Assembly (NCBI GenBank): GCA_903882805.1
Contig: CAIRYK010000087.1
Location: forward strand, 1-64,000
Direction: 5' to 3'
Length of the DNA stretch: 64,000 nucleotides
DNA from: an uncultured Bacteroidota bacterium
GTDB lineage: Bacteria > Bacteroidota > Bacteroidia > Chitinophagales > Chitinophagaceae
The notes beneath the pieces are model-generated. The model ran no database searches. It was given only the letters and a program-made list of their open reading frames with translations, and was not told where the DNA came from. Below are positions 36,726 to 45,957 of the stretch, piece after piece. Numbering within the stretch: the first letter of the stretch is position 1; each line of letters begins with the position of its first letter. A program made the position numbers and the translations under genes.

Positions 36726-37238
36726 TTACTCAATCGACACCTTCAAATCCTTACCCATTCCGAGCTTCACTATTTTATAAAAAACATCGAACTGTATATC
36801 CGAGTGTTCGTTTTCAATCCTTGATATATAGGTTCGGCTGGTGCCGCTATTCATGGCTACTTCTTTTTGCGACAATCCGGCCTTCAGTCTGGCAGCCTTT
36901 AGCAGCTGACCAATATGAGAATGACCGTAACCGCCTACCAATTTGCTCTTTTCATAAAGCACATCCGGATCTATCTCTAATGGGCATTTTCTGGTAATAC
37001 CATTGAATGATAGTTCGATAGATACATTTGGCCAATAGAGCGCATGGTCTTCTGATACCGCAATAGTTTCAAATACCTTTTTTTCTTGCAGTGGGTCATA
37101 GATTTGCTCATTATTAGCTTTCCATGCCGCAAGCATCGGCTTAAAATCAATCTCTCTTAATTCGCCATTGTTCCATAACGTTTGAACAACTAAATCGGTT
37201 ATTGATGTTATTTTAATAATGCGTGGCAAACGTTTCAT
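36726..37238 (-). CDS. DUF2442-HTH (XRE) fusion regulator, likely antitoxin
   Basis: 170 residues. The N-terminal ~85 form a DUF2442-like domain (IIKITSITDLVVQTLWNNGELREIDFKPML...YWPNVSIELS). An XRE helix-turn-helix follows (~110-165: IGQLLKAARLKAGLSQKEVAMNSGTSRTYISRIEN). DUF2442 with DUF4160 is a recurring two-gene module suspected to be a toxin-antitoxin system. The start overlaps the DUF4160 stop by four bases (coupled). The HTH probably binds the inverted repeat at 37500-37515. Confidence 0.8.
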   Translation of the reverse strand: MKRLPRIIKITSITDLVVQTLWNNGELREIDFKPMLAAWKANNEQIYDPLQEKKVFETIAVSEDHALYWPNVSIELSFNGITRKCPLEIDPDVLYEKSKLVGGYGHSHIGQLLKAARLKAGLSQKEVAMNSGTSRTYISRIENEHSDIQFDVFYKIVKLGMGKDLKVSIE

Positions 37239-37477
37239 GATTTTTGAATTGTGGGGTTTAGCTGATAGAAAATATTGAGCAGAGCTTGTTGATTTTGCTG
37301 CACAAAATCTAATGCAATGGCAAGCTGTTTTTTAGGTAAATAGCCTTTTATTGAACAAATAATTTGAATGTCTATCAATGCTTCATACTCTCCATAAAGT
37401 GCGTGAATATGTGGAGGTACATGGTCATTTGCATATACATTCATTTTTACACCGTTGACAAAATCTATATTGGGCAT
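37235..37477 (-). CDS. DUF4160 protein, partner of the DUF2442-HTH regulator
   Basis: 80 residues from MPNIDFVNGVKMNVYANDHVPPHIHALYGEYEALIDI. The D-H-x-P-P-H-x-H motif is the DUF4160 signature. Biochemical role is undescribed; co-occurrence with a DUF2442-HTH gene suggests a toxin or effector. The open frame also has an earlier Met (37489), but that lies within the promoter. Confidence 0.8.
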   Translation of the reverse strand: MPNIDFVNGVKMNVYANDHVPPHIHALYGEYEALIDIQIICSIKGYLPKKQLAIALDFVQQNQQALLNIFYQLNPTIQKS

Positions 37478-37486
37478 AAATTGATA

Positions 37487-37515
37487 CAAATATACAAAGG
37501 TATCTGATTAGATAC
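37487..37515 (-). promoter_or_regulatory. Promoter and operator of the DUF4160/DUF2442 pair
   Basis: Two overlapping-phase -7 boxes on the minus strand: TATATTTG (37494-37487) and TACCTTTG (37502-37495). An inverted repeat GTATCT-GATT-AGATAC (37500-37515) touches the upstream box, the arrangement expected for autorepression. Confidence 0.6.
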
Positions 37516-37597
37516 GCTAATTGAGTAGATATATAACAATAACCGTATGTGGTTTTGCGCGATAGAAAGCAGAGGAAACGGATACTAAAAAAGTCAA

Positions 37598-38008
37598 TTA
37601 GTCCTTTCGGTTACGCCACTCCTCAACACTCAATACTTTATCATTAACCGTATCATAGAATTTTACCACCATACTATCTGGGAATATATAAAAATTGAAC
37701 TGGGGTATAAATCTAAAAAGGTCAACTATGCCCACCTGCACCCAATAATAGGGCTTATTGGGTGCAGGCAATGCTTTGGTAACAAATGATACGCCTATTT
37801 TGCCATCATAAACAGAATCTACGTATTTTGAATAATTCATAATTTCTATAAGTGCTTTTACCTTACTATAGACCTCATTTTCCGTAGTAGAATCAGGTAC
37901 ACAATTTTCACAGACTGCCACATAGGCGCCTTTACATATGACGCTATTTAACGTAGTTACGCATAATAAAAACACCACCTTAAGAATGCCTTTTATACCT
38001 TGTCCCAT
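37598..38008 (-). CDS. Small exported protein of unknown function
   Basis: 136 residues, not recognised. The N-terminal hydrophobic stretch (ILKVVFLLCVTTLNSVICKG) looks like a signal peptide. The mature part has two early Cys (VAVCENCVPDS) and beta-like segments. Low GC compared with neighbours. It stands alone between the DUF4160 promoter and the helicase. Confidence 0.5.
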   Translation of the reverse strand: MGQGIKGILKVVFLLCVTTLNSVICKGAYVAVCENCVPDSTTENEVYSKVKALIEIMNYSKYVDSVYDGKIGVSFVTKALPAPNKPYYWVQVGIVDLFRFIPQFNFYIFPDSMVVKFYDTVNDKVLSVEEWRNRKD

Positions 38009-38049
38009 TCGGTTTTTTTAGTCCAATTTAGGTAATCCTATTACACCCC

Positions 38050-41000
38050 TCAATCCTCCGCCGCCACACCCTCAGGGCGCACCAGTTTATAGCTGGTGGC
38101 AAAGTTGCACCAGTGGCAGGTGTCTTTGCCGCAGCCTTTGTCGAAGTCGTGGCGCATAATGCGGTCGTAGGATTCTTTCATTTGTTGCAGCACTATTTCT
38201 TCGTCGTCGGCATATACGGGTACGGTTACCTGCTTGTAGTCGCCGGTTTTGCTTTTTTGCAGATAGTCGAACCGGCCGAGGGTAACCTTCAGCCTGCGTT
38301 CCTCATAGTTTTCCAGCAGCAGTTTGTAAAACACCATTTGTCGCCAGTAGTCGCCGCCCAACGGTTCTTTGTCGTTTGGCGGAGCGGTAGCTGCGCTGGC
38401 ATATTTATCGGGGTCGCCGGTTTTGTAGTCTATTACCTTGCACGAGTCGCCGTCCAGTTCCAGTTTGTCTATTTTACCGGTTATGGGCACGCCCTGCAGC
38501 AGGTATTTGTTCACCTTCAGCTCTATTTCCACATCTTTATGAAACGTATTTATAAAGCGGTCGTAATAGTCGGTGAGCAGCGTGGAGCCTTGCTCCATTC
38601 TGCGTTCAAACTGTACCGGAGTAAAGCACGATGCCTCGGCATACAGTCCGGATTTAAAAACGCCAATAACGAATTCCTTATCCGGAAATTCGCCATGATT
38701 GGCTTTCATTTCCAGAAACAGTCGCTCCAGCGCGCCATGTATGGCGCTACCAAAGGCCAGCGCATCGTTTTTCTGAAACGGCGCCTTCAGCACATTTTCG
38801 TAATAAAAAGTGAGCGGGCAATGCAAAAACTTGGTGAGCGATGTGGCGCTGAGCGTAAACTGCTGTAGTTCGCGGTCTATCCAGTTGGCATTAGCTTTTT
38901 GTATCCTTACTTCGGGCACAGGCTGTATCAGTTGCGCCATATAATTTACCAGCTCTTCCGATGGCAGATGCTTTTCTACCCGCTCCTCGGGAAGCGATAT
39001 CTCGTCTATAAATACCGATGTCTCCTGCGCCTTGCCGGCATTGTCGTTGAGCGCATACGATACATGCAGGTATTTTTTAGCCCGGGTAAGGGCAACAAAA
39101 AACAAGCGGCGGGCCACCTCGGTTTTATTGCTTTTTTGCGCATCGTCTTCTGTTGCCGTTATGGTATCGGGCAGGCGGTATTCGTTGTTGCCGCCGCGCT
39201 TGTCTTCCCAGTAGTTTTTGGTGCAGCCTATCAGGTACACATATTCAAACTCGTTGCCCTTAGAGCTATGCGCTGTGTAGAAGTGTAAGCCGTCTTCGTT
39301 TTGTATCACACGTTGCAGGGGCAGGGCTATTTTCTCCAGGCCCATCTGTTCTATCATTTGCAGCAGGCCGGCTATTTTCAGTTTGTTGTTGCGCGCAAAA
39401 GCATCTTTTACAAATTCGAAGAACGTATTGAGCGTTTGCATATGCCACACATGGTCGGGCTGGCCAAGCAGGTAGGCTACTATGCCGCTTTCGTACACTA
39501 TTTTTTCCAGCAGCAGCGGTATGGGCAGCGTGTTGAGTTGTTGTTGCCAGTCGTCGAGGCAGCGGCTCAGCCGGGTCATAGCCCCTGCCGATGCTATACC
39601 GGCCGCCGCCATGCTACCGGCATCGGCCAGTTGCAGCCGCCACTTCCGTGCGCCTGCCGCCGTGCGGTTTTGTTGCAGGTACAGGGCAAGGTTGGCAATA
39701 TCCGTTGGCGAAATACCAAAGTAGGGCGAGTGCATAAGCTCGAAAAGTATAGACTCTCCCTCAAACGGTTTCTTACGTTCCTCATCTAGGTATTTAAGTA
39801 TGTTTATCAGTTGCTCTACAAGCGGCTCCTCCAGCACATTTACCGGTCTTTTTACATTGTAGGGTATGCCTTTGCGTTCCAGCAGGGCTATTATGTTGGC
39901 GGCCTGCTTGTGTTGGGCATACAGAACCGCTACATTGGCCAGCGACACGCCGTTTTGCTGCAGCCGCTCCAGTTGCATTACTATATCGGCCTCTTCAGTC
40001 ATTACGTTGTTATACACCGTTACCACCGGCTCCACATTATCGGCCGGGTGAGCAAACCTGCCTGCCGATGCTATGATTTGTTTATTCAGCTTTAGCTCCT
40101 GCAATTGTTTTATCAGTCGCTGTTCGTTGTAGTCTATGGTTTTCATTGCCTTATCCAGTATGCGCTGCGATGAGCGATAGTTTTGGGTAAGTACAATGAT
40201 CTTTATGGTTTCTTTGTAGCGCTCATAAAAATCGGCGATGTTGCGCAGGCGGGCGCCCTGAAACTCGTACACCCCCTGGTCGTCGTCGCCCACCACAAAC
40301 ACATTGGGGTCGTCCCAATACGATGTGAGGTAGGTGATCAATTCGTTTTGCGAGCCATTGGTATCCTGAAACTCATCGACCAGGATAAACTGAAACCGCT
40401 CCTGATAACTCTGCAGCAGGGCTGCATTGTTTTTAAAGGCATCCAGCACCCATATTATCATATCGTTGAAGTCGTACCTGCCGGCATCCTTCATCATTTG
40501 TTCGTATTGGTCAAACAAGAGCGCGGCAGCGCGCACACCCTCCATTTTGCGGGTTTCCTCATCTACCAGCTTTTGTTTCACATCGCCTTTCTGGTAGCCT
40601 TTGCCGCTTTTCTTGTATATATATTCTTCGCGCTCCGGCAGGCTGGTAATATAGACGTCTATTGCGTCCGATATTTTTTCCGATGCCAGATATTCGCGCT
40701 TCATGGTGTCGAACAGGCGGCTTATTTTACCGCTGTCGAAGTATATATTGCCGCTCAGCTTGCGGAGCGCGTGGCCCGAGGGTAGGCCCTCCAGCAACTT
40801 ATACATTATTTCGGTGCGTTCCAGATCAGTGATAGGCTGCAGCGATTTCATAGAGAAATGCTCGCTATTGTTTTGTATCACATTGTTGCAAAAAGCATGA
40901 AACGTGTAGATATTTACCTTGTGCGCCGCGGGGCCTATTATCTGCACCAGTCGCCGGCGCATAGCGTTGGTAGCCTCGTCGGTGTAGGTGAGGCAGAGTA

Positions 41001-41187
41001 TCTCGTGGGGTTGCACCTGGGCATCGCTGCGCAGCAGGTTGGCTATACGCATACTCAGCGCCTCTGTTTTGCCCGTGCCGGGGCCGGCTATTACCATTAC
41101 CGGGCCATATATGTGGTCTACGGCTTCTTTTTGTTCGGCATTCAGCTTATTGTAGCGTTCCAAAAACAGTTCTTCGGCAGTTGTCAT
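38050..41187 (-). CDS. UvrD/Rep-type helicase fused to a RecB-like nuclease with a probable 4Fe-4S cluster
   Basis: 1045 residues. Superfamily 1A helicase: Walker A AGPGTGKT (residues 34-41), Walker B ILVDEFQDTN, motif III VGDDDQGVYEFQGA, HSSKGNEFEYVYLIG and RRLFFVALTRAKKYLHV (motif VI). The C-terminal ~270 residues are a PD-(D/E)XK nuclease: GKIDKLELDG and VIDYKTGD. A Cys in FLHCPLTFYY before it and the trio CGKDTCHWC after it give the C...C-x4-C-x2-C arrangement of AddB/Cas4-type iron-sulfur nucleases. Likely a DNA repair or end-processing enzyme. No AddA/AddB partner is adjacent. Confidence 0.88.
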   Translation of the reverse strand: MTTAEELFLERYNKLNAEQKEAVDHIYGPVMVIAGPGTGKTEALSMRIANLLRSDAQVQPHEILCLTYTDEATNAMRRRLVQIIGPAAHKVNIYTFHAFCNNVIQNNSEHFSMKSLQPITDLERTEIMYKLLEGLPSGHALRKLSGNIYFDSGKISRLFDTMKREYLASEKISDAIDVYITSLPEREEYIYKKSGKGYQKGDVKQKLVDEETRKMEGVRAAALLFDQYEQMMKDAGRYDFNDMIIWVLDAFKNNAALLQSYQERFQFILVDEFQDTNGSQNELITYLTSYWDDPNVFVVGDDDQGVYEFQGARLRNIADFYERYKETIKIIVLTQNYRSSQRILDKAMKTIDYNEQRLIKQLQELKLNKQIIASAGRFAHPADNVEPVVTVYNNVMTEEADIVMQLERLQQNGVSLANVAVLYAQHKQAANIIALLERKGIPYNVKRPVNVLEEPLVEQLINILKYLDEERKKPFEGESILFELMHSPYFGISPTDIANLALYLQQNRTAAGARKWRLQLADAGSMAAAGIASAGAMTRLSRCLDDWQQQLNTLPIPLLLEKIVYESGIVAYLLGQPDHVWHMQTLNTFFEFVKDAFARNNKLKIAGLLQMIEQMGLEKIALPLQRVIQNEDGLHFYTAHSSKGNEFEYVYLIGCTKNYWEDKRGGNNEYRLPDTITATEDDAQKSNKTEVARRLFFVALTRAKKYLHVSYALNDNAGKAQETSVFIDEISLPEERVEKHLPSEELVNYMAQLIQPVPEVRIQKANANWIDRELQQFTLSATSLTKFLHCPLTFYYENVLKAPFQKNDALAFGSAIHGALERLFLEMKANHGEFPDKEFVIGVFKSGLYAEASCFTPVQFERRMEQGSTLLTDYYDRFINTFHKDVEIELKVNKYLLQGVPITGKIDKLELDGDSCKVIDYKTGDPDKYASAATAPPNDKEPLGGDYWRQMVFYKLLLENYEERRLKVTLGRFDYLQKSKTGDYKQVTVPVYADDEEIVLQQMKESYDRIMRHDFDKGCGKDTCHWCNFATSYKLVRPEGVAAED

Positions 41188-41469
41188 AAAGTAATGAGGA
41201 TTTTAGAAAATGAGCGATGGTATTGCCCCACCGGCAACGAACTACAAAGTAAATATGTTTTTCTTAAGAAAGCCCGGGGCGGTAGGGCGCATTGCAAAAC
41301 ATAGAGCGGCTATAGGTGTAAAGCAGGCATTGGTTCTGTCAGTCCGTTGCAGACGAAAATTTCCATTATCGTTTATTGTGCAGTTTTATGCCCCCTTTTT
41401 GGGTATTTGCGAAATGAAGCAACCCCACGCCATATTTCAATAAATATTTATACTTAACATTAAATTAAT
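41188..41469. other. Divergent intergenic region, helicase to phosphate operon
   Basis: About 280 bases without a recognisable gene. The promoter of the helicase was not resolved: TTTACTTTG-like sequence near 41244-41252 is a partial match. Confidence 0.4.
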
Positions 41470-41510
41470 ATTGGGGTAACATTGGAGTAATGTAACTGTA
41501 AGTCCTTTGC
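41470..41510 (+). promoter_or_regulatory. Candidate Pho box and promoter of the pst region
   Basis: Tandem 11-base units ATTGGGGTAAC (41470-41480) and ATTGGAGTAAT (41481-41491), with a weaker third (GTAACTGTAAG). They are followed by TCCTTTGC (41503-41510), a one-mismatch -7 box. The 11-base period matches PhoB-type direct-repeat sites. Confidence 0.45.
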
Positions 41511-41534
41511 ACTAATTAAACACACACACACGAA

Positions 41535-41870
41535 ATGAATAAATTGTTAACCGGGATAGGCGCAAGCCTCTCCTTCTGCCTTCTATTGGCAGGAAACGGG
41601 GTATTGGCCCAATCGCCAGCCGATACTGCCGTTACTTTCAAACCAGGCGGCAAAGTCTGGGGTTATGCTTTTGGCGATTATGCCTACAAAGATCACTCAG
41701 ATTCTGTTGGTTCGGGAATAAACAAATTATAAAATGGCAGAGGCAGCCAATATATTAATATGCCCTTTAACATTAGCATGTTTCAATCCTTACGAATCTG
41801 GCCGGGCTACAACATCAATCCGATTTTCTCGGTAGGCTTACTCTTTATTTCCTTCCATCCTATTCGTTTA
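41535..41870 (+). pseudogene. Truncated porin-like gene remnant upstream of pstS
   Basis: The first 65 codons encode a signal peptide (MNKLLTGIGASLSFCLLLAG...LAQ) and KPGGKVWGYAFGDYAYKDHSDS, the typical start of Bacteroidota phosphate-type porins. TAA at 41730 interrupts it. The same frame then continues past the stop with NGRGSQYINMPFNISMFQSL and PGYNINPIFSVGLLF, which resembles the next porin strands, before similarity fades near 41870. So a nonsense mutation and a large deletion have removed most of the barrel. A functional short peptide from the first 65 codons is possible but less likely. Confidence 0.55.
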
Positions 41871-42000
41871 TTGCAAATGTCTGATTTCAAAGTTACCAGA
41901 AGAGGACATAACGAAATAAAAAAATTTGCAAACAACTTAGCGCTCACAAAGGTATCCAATTAGCATTTTTTAATTAAACACACATACAAAAACACAAAAA

Positions 42001-43110
42001 ATGAGATCAATCAAGAATGTGACATTAACCGGTTTAGCGGTTGCCATCGTTGGCGGTATTTTACTCACAGGCTGCAGCGGTTCGGGCACAGGCTCCAAGG
42101 CCGACAGCGCAAGCGCAGCCAACAGCGCAGGCGAAGACAATACGCTTATGGGCGCAGGCGCCAGCTTCCCCAATCCGCTTTACTCTAAAATGTTCTCTGA
42201 ATACAACAAAACTACCGGACTGAAAGTTAACTACCAGTCTATAGGTTCAGGCGGCGGTATCAAGGGTCTTACTGACAAAACTGTCGATTTCGGCGCATCC
42301 GATGCTCCGCTTACCGACGATCAGGCAAAGGCAATGAGCGCGCCAGCCATACACATACCAGCTACGGCCGGCGCAGTGGTGCTGAGCTACAACCTGCCCG
42401 ATGTAAAAGATACCCTGTGTCTTTCTCCAGATGTATTGGCCGGTATATTCCTCGGTACTATCACAAAATGGAACGACGCTAAAATTGCAGCTGTCAACAA
42501 AGGCGTGAAATTGCCCAACATGGCTATCATGATCGCTCACCGCACCGATGCCAGCGGCACATCAAACATCTTCACTACCTACCTTACCAAAGTAAACAAA
42601 GATTGGGAAACTAAAGTAGGTAAAGGTTCGTCTGTAAACTGGCCAGTGGGTCTGGGCGGTAAAGGCAACGAAGGCGTAGCCGGATACATCAAGCAGTCGC
42701 CCGGCACAATAGGCTACATAGAGCTGGCTTATGCTATTCAAAACAACATGGCTTACGCTAAAATACAGAATAAAGCCGGCAACTTTATTGCTCCGAGCAT
42801 TGCCAGCGTAACAGCAGCAGCTAACATAGATATACCAGCCGATGGCAAAGTATCGCTTACCAATACCGACGCTCCCGATGGCTATCCTATTTCTGGTCTT
42901 TCTTGGGTGCTTATTTATCAGGAGCAGAAATACAACAACCGTACTGCCGATAAAGCAGCTAAAATGGTAAAACTGATTCAGTGGATGATTCACGATGGTC
43001 AGCAGTATTCAGCTGCGCTCAACTATGCGCCTCTTTCTGCAAAAGCAGTTGCCGTAGGCGATGCATTGCTCAAAACCGTTACTTACGACGGCAAACCAGT
43101 AGCGCAGTAA
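42001..43110 (+). CDS. pstS: Phosphate ABC transporter substrate-binding protein PstS
   Basis: 369 residues. Lipoprotein signal with lipobox LLTGCSGS. The mature protein shows LMGAGASFPNPLYSKMFSEYNK, YQSIGSGGGIKGLTDKTVDFGASDAPL (phosphate-binding Ser/Gly loops), ITKWNDAKI and HRTDASGTSNIFTTYL, all PstS signatures. It binds phosphate in the periplasm and delivers it to PstCA. Length normal. First intact gene of the pstSCAB-phoU operon. Confidence 0.95.
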   Translation: MRSIKNVTLTGLAVAIVGGILLTGCSGSGTGSKADSASAANSAGEDNTLMGAGASFPNPLYSKMFSEYNKTTGLKVNYQSIGSGGGIKGLTDKTVDFGASDAPLTDDQAKAMSAPAIHIPATAGAVVLSYNLPDVKDTLCLSPDVLAGIFLGTITKWNDAKIAAVNKGVKLPNMAIMIAHRTDASGTSNIFTTYLTKVNKDWETKVGKGSSVNWPVGLGGKGNEGVAGYIKQSPGTIGYIELAYAIQNNMAYAKIQNKAGNFIAPSIASVTAAANIDIPADGKVSLTNTDAPDGYPISGLSWVLIYQEQKYNNRTADKAAKMVKLIQWMIHDGQQYSAALNYAPLSAKAVAVGDALLKTVTYDGKPVAQ

Positions 43111-43206
43111 TAACTGCCCCGCCATTGGTTATAAATTGCACTTCTGAGTTGAACCATATGTTTCGCGCTCACTTTTTGATTTCGAATTTTAACTTCTGAC
43201 CTGATA

Positions 43207-44199
43207 ATGGAAACATTGGTTGATAATGATTTGATTGCCCGTCCGGACGAAAGTCTGGGACGGGCTTTTAGCGCGCCTAAACCCAAGGACGCCGCCAAAG
43301 CCAGCAAACGCATAAAACGATCGCACAGGCAAATACGCACCGAAACCTTCTTCAGACGCTCGCTCATTATTGTGGGTCTGCTAATGGTGGCGCTGGTGTT
43401 TGCTATTATGCTCACGCTTATCGTAGAGTCTATACCTTCTATCAAGGCGCTGGGCGCGGGCTACCTCTGGGGCAAAACCTGGGACCCCGTAAAAGATGTG
43501 TATGGCGCGCTACCCTTTCTTATGGGCACATTGCTCACCTCGTTTCTTGCATTGCTTATATCAGTGCCGTTTTCATTTGCCGTTGCCATTGTGCTGGGCG
43601 AGTACTATCCGCAGGGTTGGTTATCAAATCTGCTGAAGAATATGGTGGAGCTTATAGCCGCTGTGCCCAGTGTGATATATGGTTTCTGGGGGCTGGCTGT
43701 GCTGGTGCCTATAGTGCGCACCTTCGAGACCAGCCTTGGCGTACCGCCTATGGGCTACGGTATTTTCAGTTCGTCGCTTATACTGGCTATAATGATCATT
43801 CCTTATGCGGCATCGCTGGGCAGATCTATGATACAAATGGTGCCCGCAAACCTTAAAGAAGCAGCCTATTCGCTGGGAGCCACCCGCTGGGAGGTGATAC
43901 GCAGCGTGATACTGCCCTACACTAAATCGGGACTTTTTGCCGGCGTACTGTTATCGCTGGGCAGGGCGCTGGGCGAAACAATGGCCGTAACCATGGTGAT
44001 AGGCAATACCACACTTATGCCCAACGGCATTTTCTCTACCGGCAACACCATGGCCAGCGTAATAGCCAACGAGCTGGGCGAGGCCGACAAAGTAGTGTAC
44101 AACTCGGCTCTGGTAGAGCTGGGTCTGGTACTGTTTCTGGTAACAGTAGTGATAAATATGATAGGCAAAAAAGTTATTGGCAAATTCACTAACGAATAA
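43207..44199 (+). CDS. pstC: Phosphate ABC transporter permease PstC
   Basis: 330 residues. A ~55-residue cytoplasmic N-terminal extension (KPKDAAKASKRIKRSHRQ) is followed by six predicted transmembrane helices of the MetI-like permease fold, with the EAAYSLGATRWEVIRSVILPY coupling loop and a typical FSTGNTMASVIANELGEA segment. Together with PstA it forms the phosphate channel. Followed by pstA after four bases. Confidence 0.95.
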   Translation: METLVDNDLIARPDESLGRAFSAPKPKDAAKASKRIKRSHRQIRTETFFRRSLIIVGLLMVALVFAIMLTLIVESIPSIKALGAGYLWGKTWDPVKDVYGALPFLMGTLLTSFLALLISVPFSFAVAIVLGEYYPQGWLSNLLKNMVELIAAVPSVIYGFWGLAVLVPIVRTFETSLGVPPMGYGIFSSSLILAIMIIPYAASLGRSMIQMVPANLKEAAYSLGATRWEVIRSVILPYTKSGLFAGVLLSLGRALGETMAVTMVIGNTTLMPNGIFSTGNTMASVIANELGEADKVVYNSALVELGLVLFLVTVVINMIGKKVIGKFTNE

Positions 44200-44203
44200 A
44201 AGC

Positions 44204-45046
44204 ATGGATGCACATATAAAATACAGAATTGGCAAAAGTTCGGCATTCCAGATAGTTACTATACTGTTTGCTGCGGCCTGTGTGGTTCCGTTGCTGGCTA
44301 TACTGTACTACATTATCAGCGCTGGCATATCTAAGGTAGACTGGAACTTTATTACTAATGTAGAAAAGCCGGTGGGCGAGGTAGGCGGCGGCATAGCGCA
44401 TGCGCTGGTGGGCAGTATGCTCATCATTCTGGGCGCTTCTGTAATAGCCATACCGCTGGGCATACTGTGCGGCATTTTTCTGAGCGAAAACAAAAAAAGC
44501 AGACTGGCCTACTGGAGTCGCTTGTCGGTAGATATATTGCAGGGCGTACCCTCTATAGTGATAGGTATAGTAGCCTATATATGGATAGTGAAGCCGCTGG
44601 GCTATTCGGCCATATCGGGTAGTATAGCATTGTCTATCATGATGTTGCCCATTATTATCCGCTCTACTGAGGAAACGCTGAAAATGCTGCCCGACTCGCT
44701 TCGCGAGGCTGCCTTTGCACTGGGCGTGCCCTTTCACAGGGTTATACTCAAGGTAATAGTGCCCTGCGGCATCAGCGGCATACTGTCGGGCGTAATGCTG
44801 TCTATAGCGCGTATAGCCGGCGAAACGGCTCCGCTGCTGTTCACCGCATTTGGCTACCAGTTCCTCTCTACCAACATGGCCAAACCAATGGAGACGCTAC
44901 CCCACCTGATTTTCAAATACGCGATTACCCCCTACAAAGACTGGCAAGACCTGGCATGGGGAGCATCGTGCATACTCCTTTTGTGGGTACTACTCTTAAA
45001 CATTTTTACAAAGCTGATTACAAGAAGATGGAAAGTACAATTGTAA
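44204..45046 (+). CDS. pstA: Phosphate ABC transporter permease PstA
   Basis: 280 residues from MDAHIKYRIGKSSAF; an earlier Met at 44177 would overlap pstC and is not needed. Six transmembrane helices. The coupling loop is REAAFALGVPFHRVILKVIVP, and the conserved GIARIAGETAPLLFTAFG-type region is present (SIARIAGETAPLLFTAFGYQ). It forms the channel with PstC. Its 3' end overlaps the pstB start by 19 bases. Confidence 0.95.
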   Translation: MDAHIKYRIGKSSAFQIVTILFAAACVVPLLAILYYIISAGISKVDWNFITNVEKPVGEVGGGIAHALVGSMLIILGASVIAIPLGILCGIFLSENKKSRLAYWSRLSVDILQGVPSIVIGIVAYIWIVKPLGYSAISGSIALSIMMLPIIIRSTEETLKMLPDSLREAAFALGVPFHRVILKVIVPCGISGILSGVMLSIARIAGETAPLLFTAFGYQFLSTNMAKPMETLPHLIFKYAITPYKDWQDLAWGASCILLLWVLLLNIFTKLITRRWKVQL

Positions 45047-45786
45047 AGTCTGTAGATTACAATGCTTATTTCGGAGACAATCACGTTGTGAAAAATGTGA
45101 ATATCGAAATACCTAAAAACAATGTTGTTGCCGTAATGGGCCCCTCGGGCTGCGGAAAAACGACCTTTTTGCGCGGCATAAACCGTATGCACGAGCTAAT
45201 ACCCGGCGCCACCGCAAAAGGAAAAATACTGCTGAACGGCGAAGACGTAATGGAAATGCACCCCATTTTTGTGCGCCTGAAAATAGGCATGGTGTTTCAG
45301 CGGCCCAATCCGTTTCCCAACCTTAGTATATACGACAACGTAATAGCCGGCTACAAGCTAAACGGTATAAAACTACCCAAGGCCGAAAAAGACCGTATAG
45401 TAGAACACTCGCTAACGCGCGTGGCCCTGTGGAAAGAAGTAAAAGACTCGCTCACCAAAAAAGGTTCGTTCCTGTCGGGCGGACAGCAGCAGAGACTATG
45501 TATAGCCCGCGCTGTGGCTATGGAGCCCGAGGTGCTGCTGTTCGACGAGCCCACATCGGCCCTCGACCCTATTTCTACATCTACGGTTGAAGAACTGTTT
45601 CATGAGCTGAAGAAAAACTACACCCTGATAATAGTAACCCACAATATGCAGCAGGCTGCCCGCGTAAGCGACAAAACGGCTTTCTTCTACATGGGCGAAC
45701 TGGTAGAATACGACAACACCAAGAAAATGTTTACCAACCCCAGCGACATACGCACCCAAAACTATATAACCGGCAGGTTTAGCTAA
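45028..45786 (+). CDS. pstB: Phosphate ABC transporter ATPase PstB
   Basis: 252 residues from MESTIVKSVDYNAYFGDNH. Walker A GPSGCGKTT, Q-loop VFQRPNPFP, signature FLSGGQQQRLCIARAVA, Walker B VLLFDEPTSALDP and H-loop IIVTHNMQQAARVSDKTAFF. All ABC ATPase motifs are intact. It energises phosphate import. The start overlaps pstA, so coupled translation is likely; the longer frame from 44956 lies inside pstA. Confidence 0.95.
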   Translation: MESTIVKSVDYNAYFGDNHVVKNVNIEIPKNNVVAVMGPSGCGKTTFLRGINRMHELIPGATAKGKILLNGEDVMEMHPIFVRLKIGMVFQRPNPFPNLSIYDNVIAGYKLNGIKLPKAEKDRIVEHSLTRVALWKEVKDSLTKKGSFLSGGQQQRLCIARAVAMEPEVLLFDEPTSALDPISTSTVEELFHELKKNYTLIIVTHNMQQAARVSDKTAFFYMGELVEYDNTKKMFTNPSDIRTQNYITGRFS

Positions 45787-45957
45787 TGCCATGGCGGCCT
45801 GCTTTTATCGCGCTGCAGGTATTGATAGTTGTGCTCAGGTCATTAAGTATATTCATCGGCCATAGCCGGTAATGAGGGCGTAGCCCATTTATTTAATGAT
45901 GTTTATATTTATACTCATTTAAAAACCAGCGGCGGCAACCGCAATTTTAAACATATT

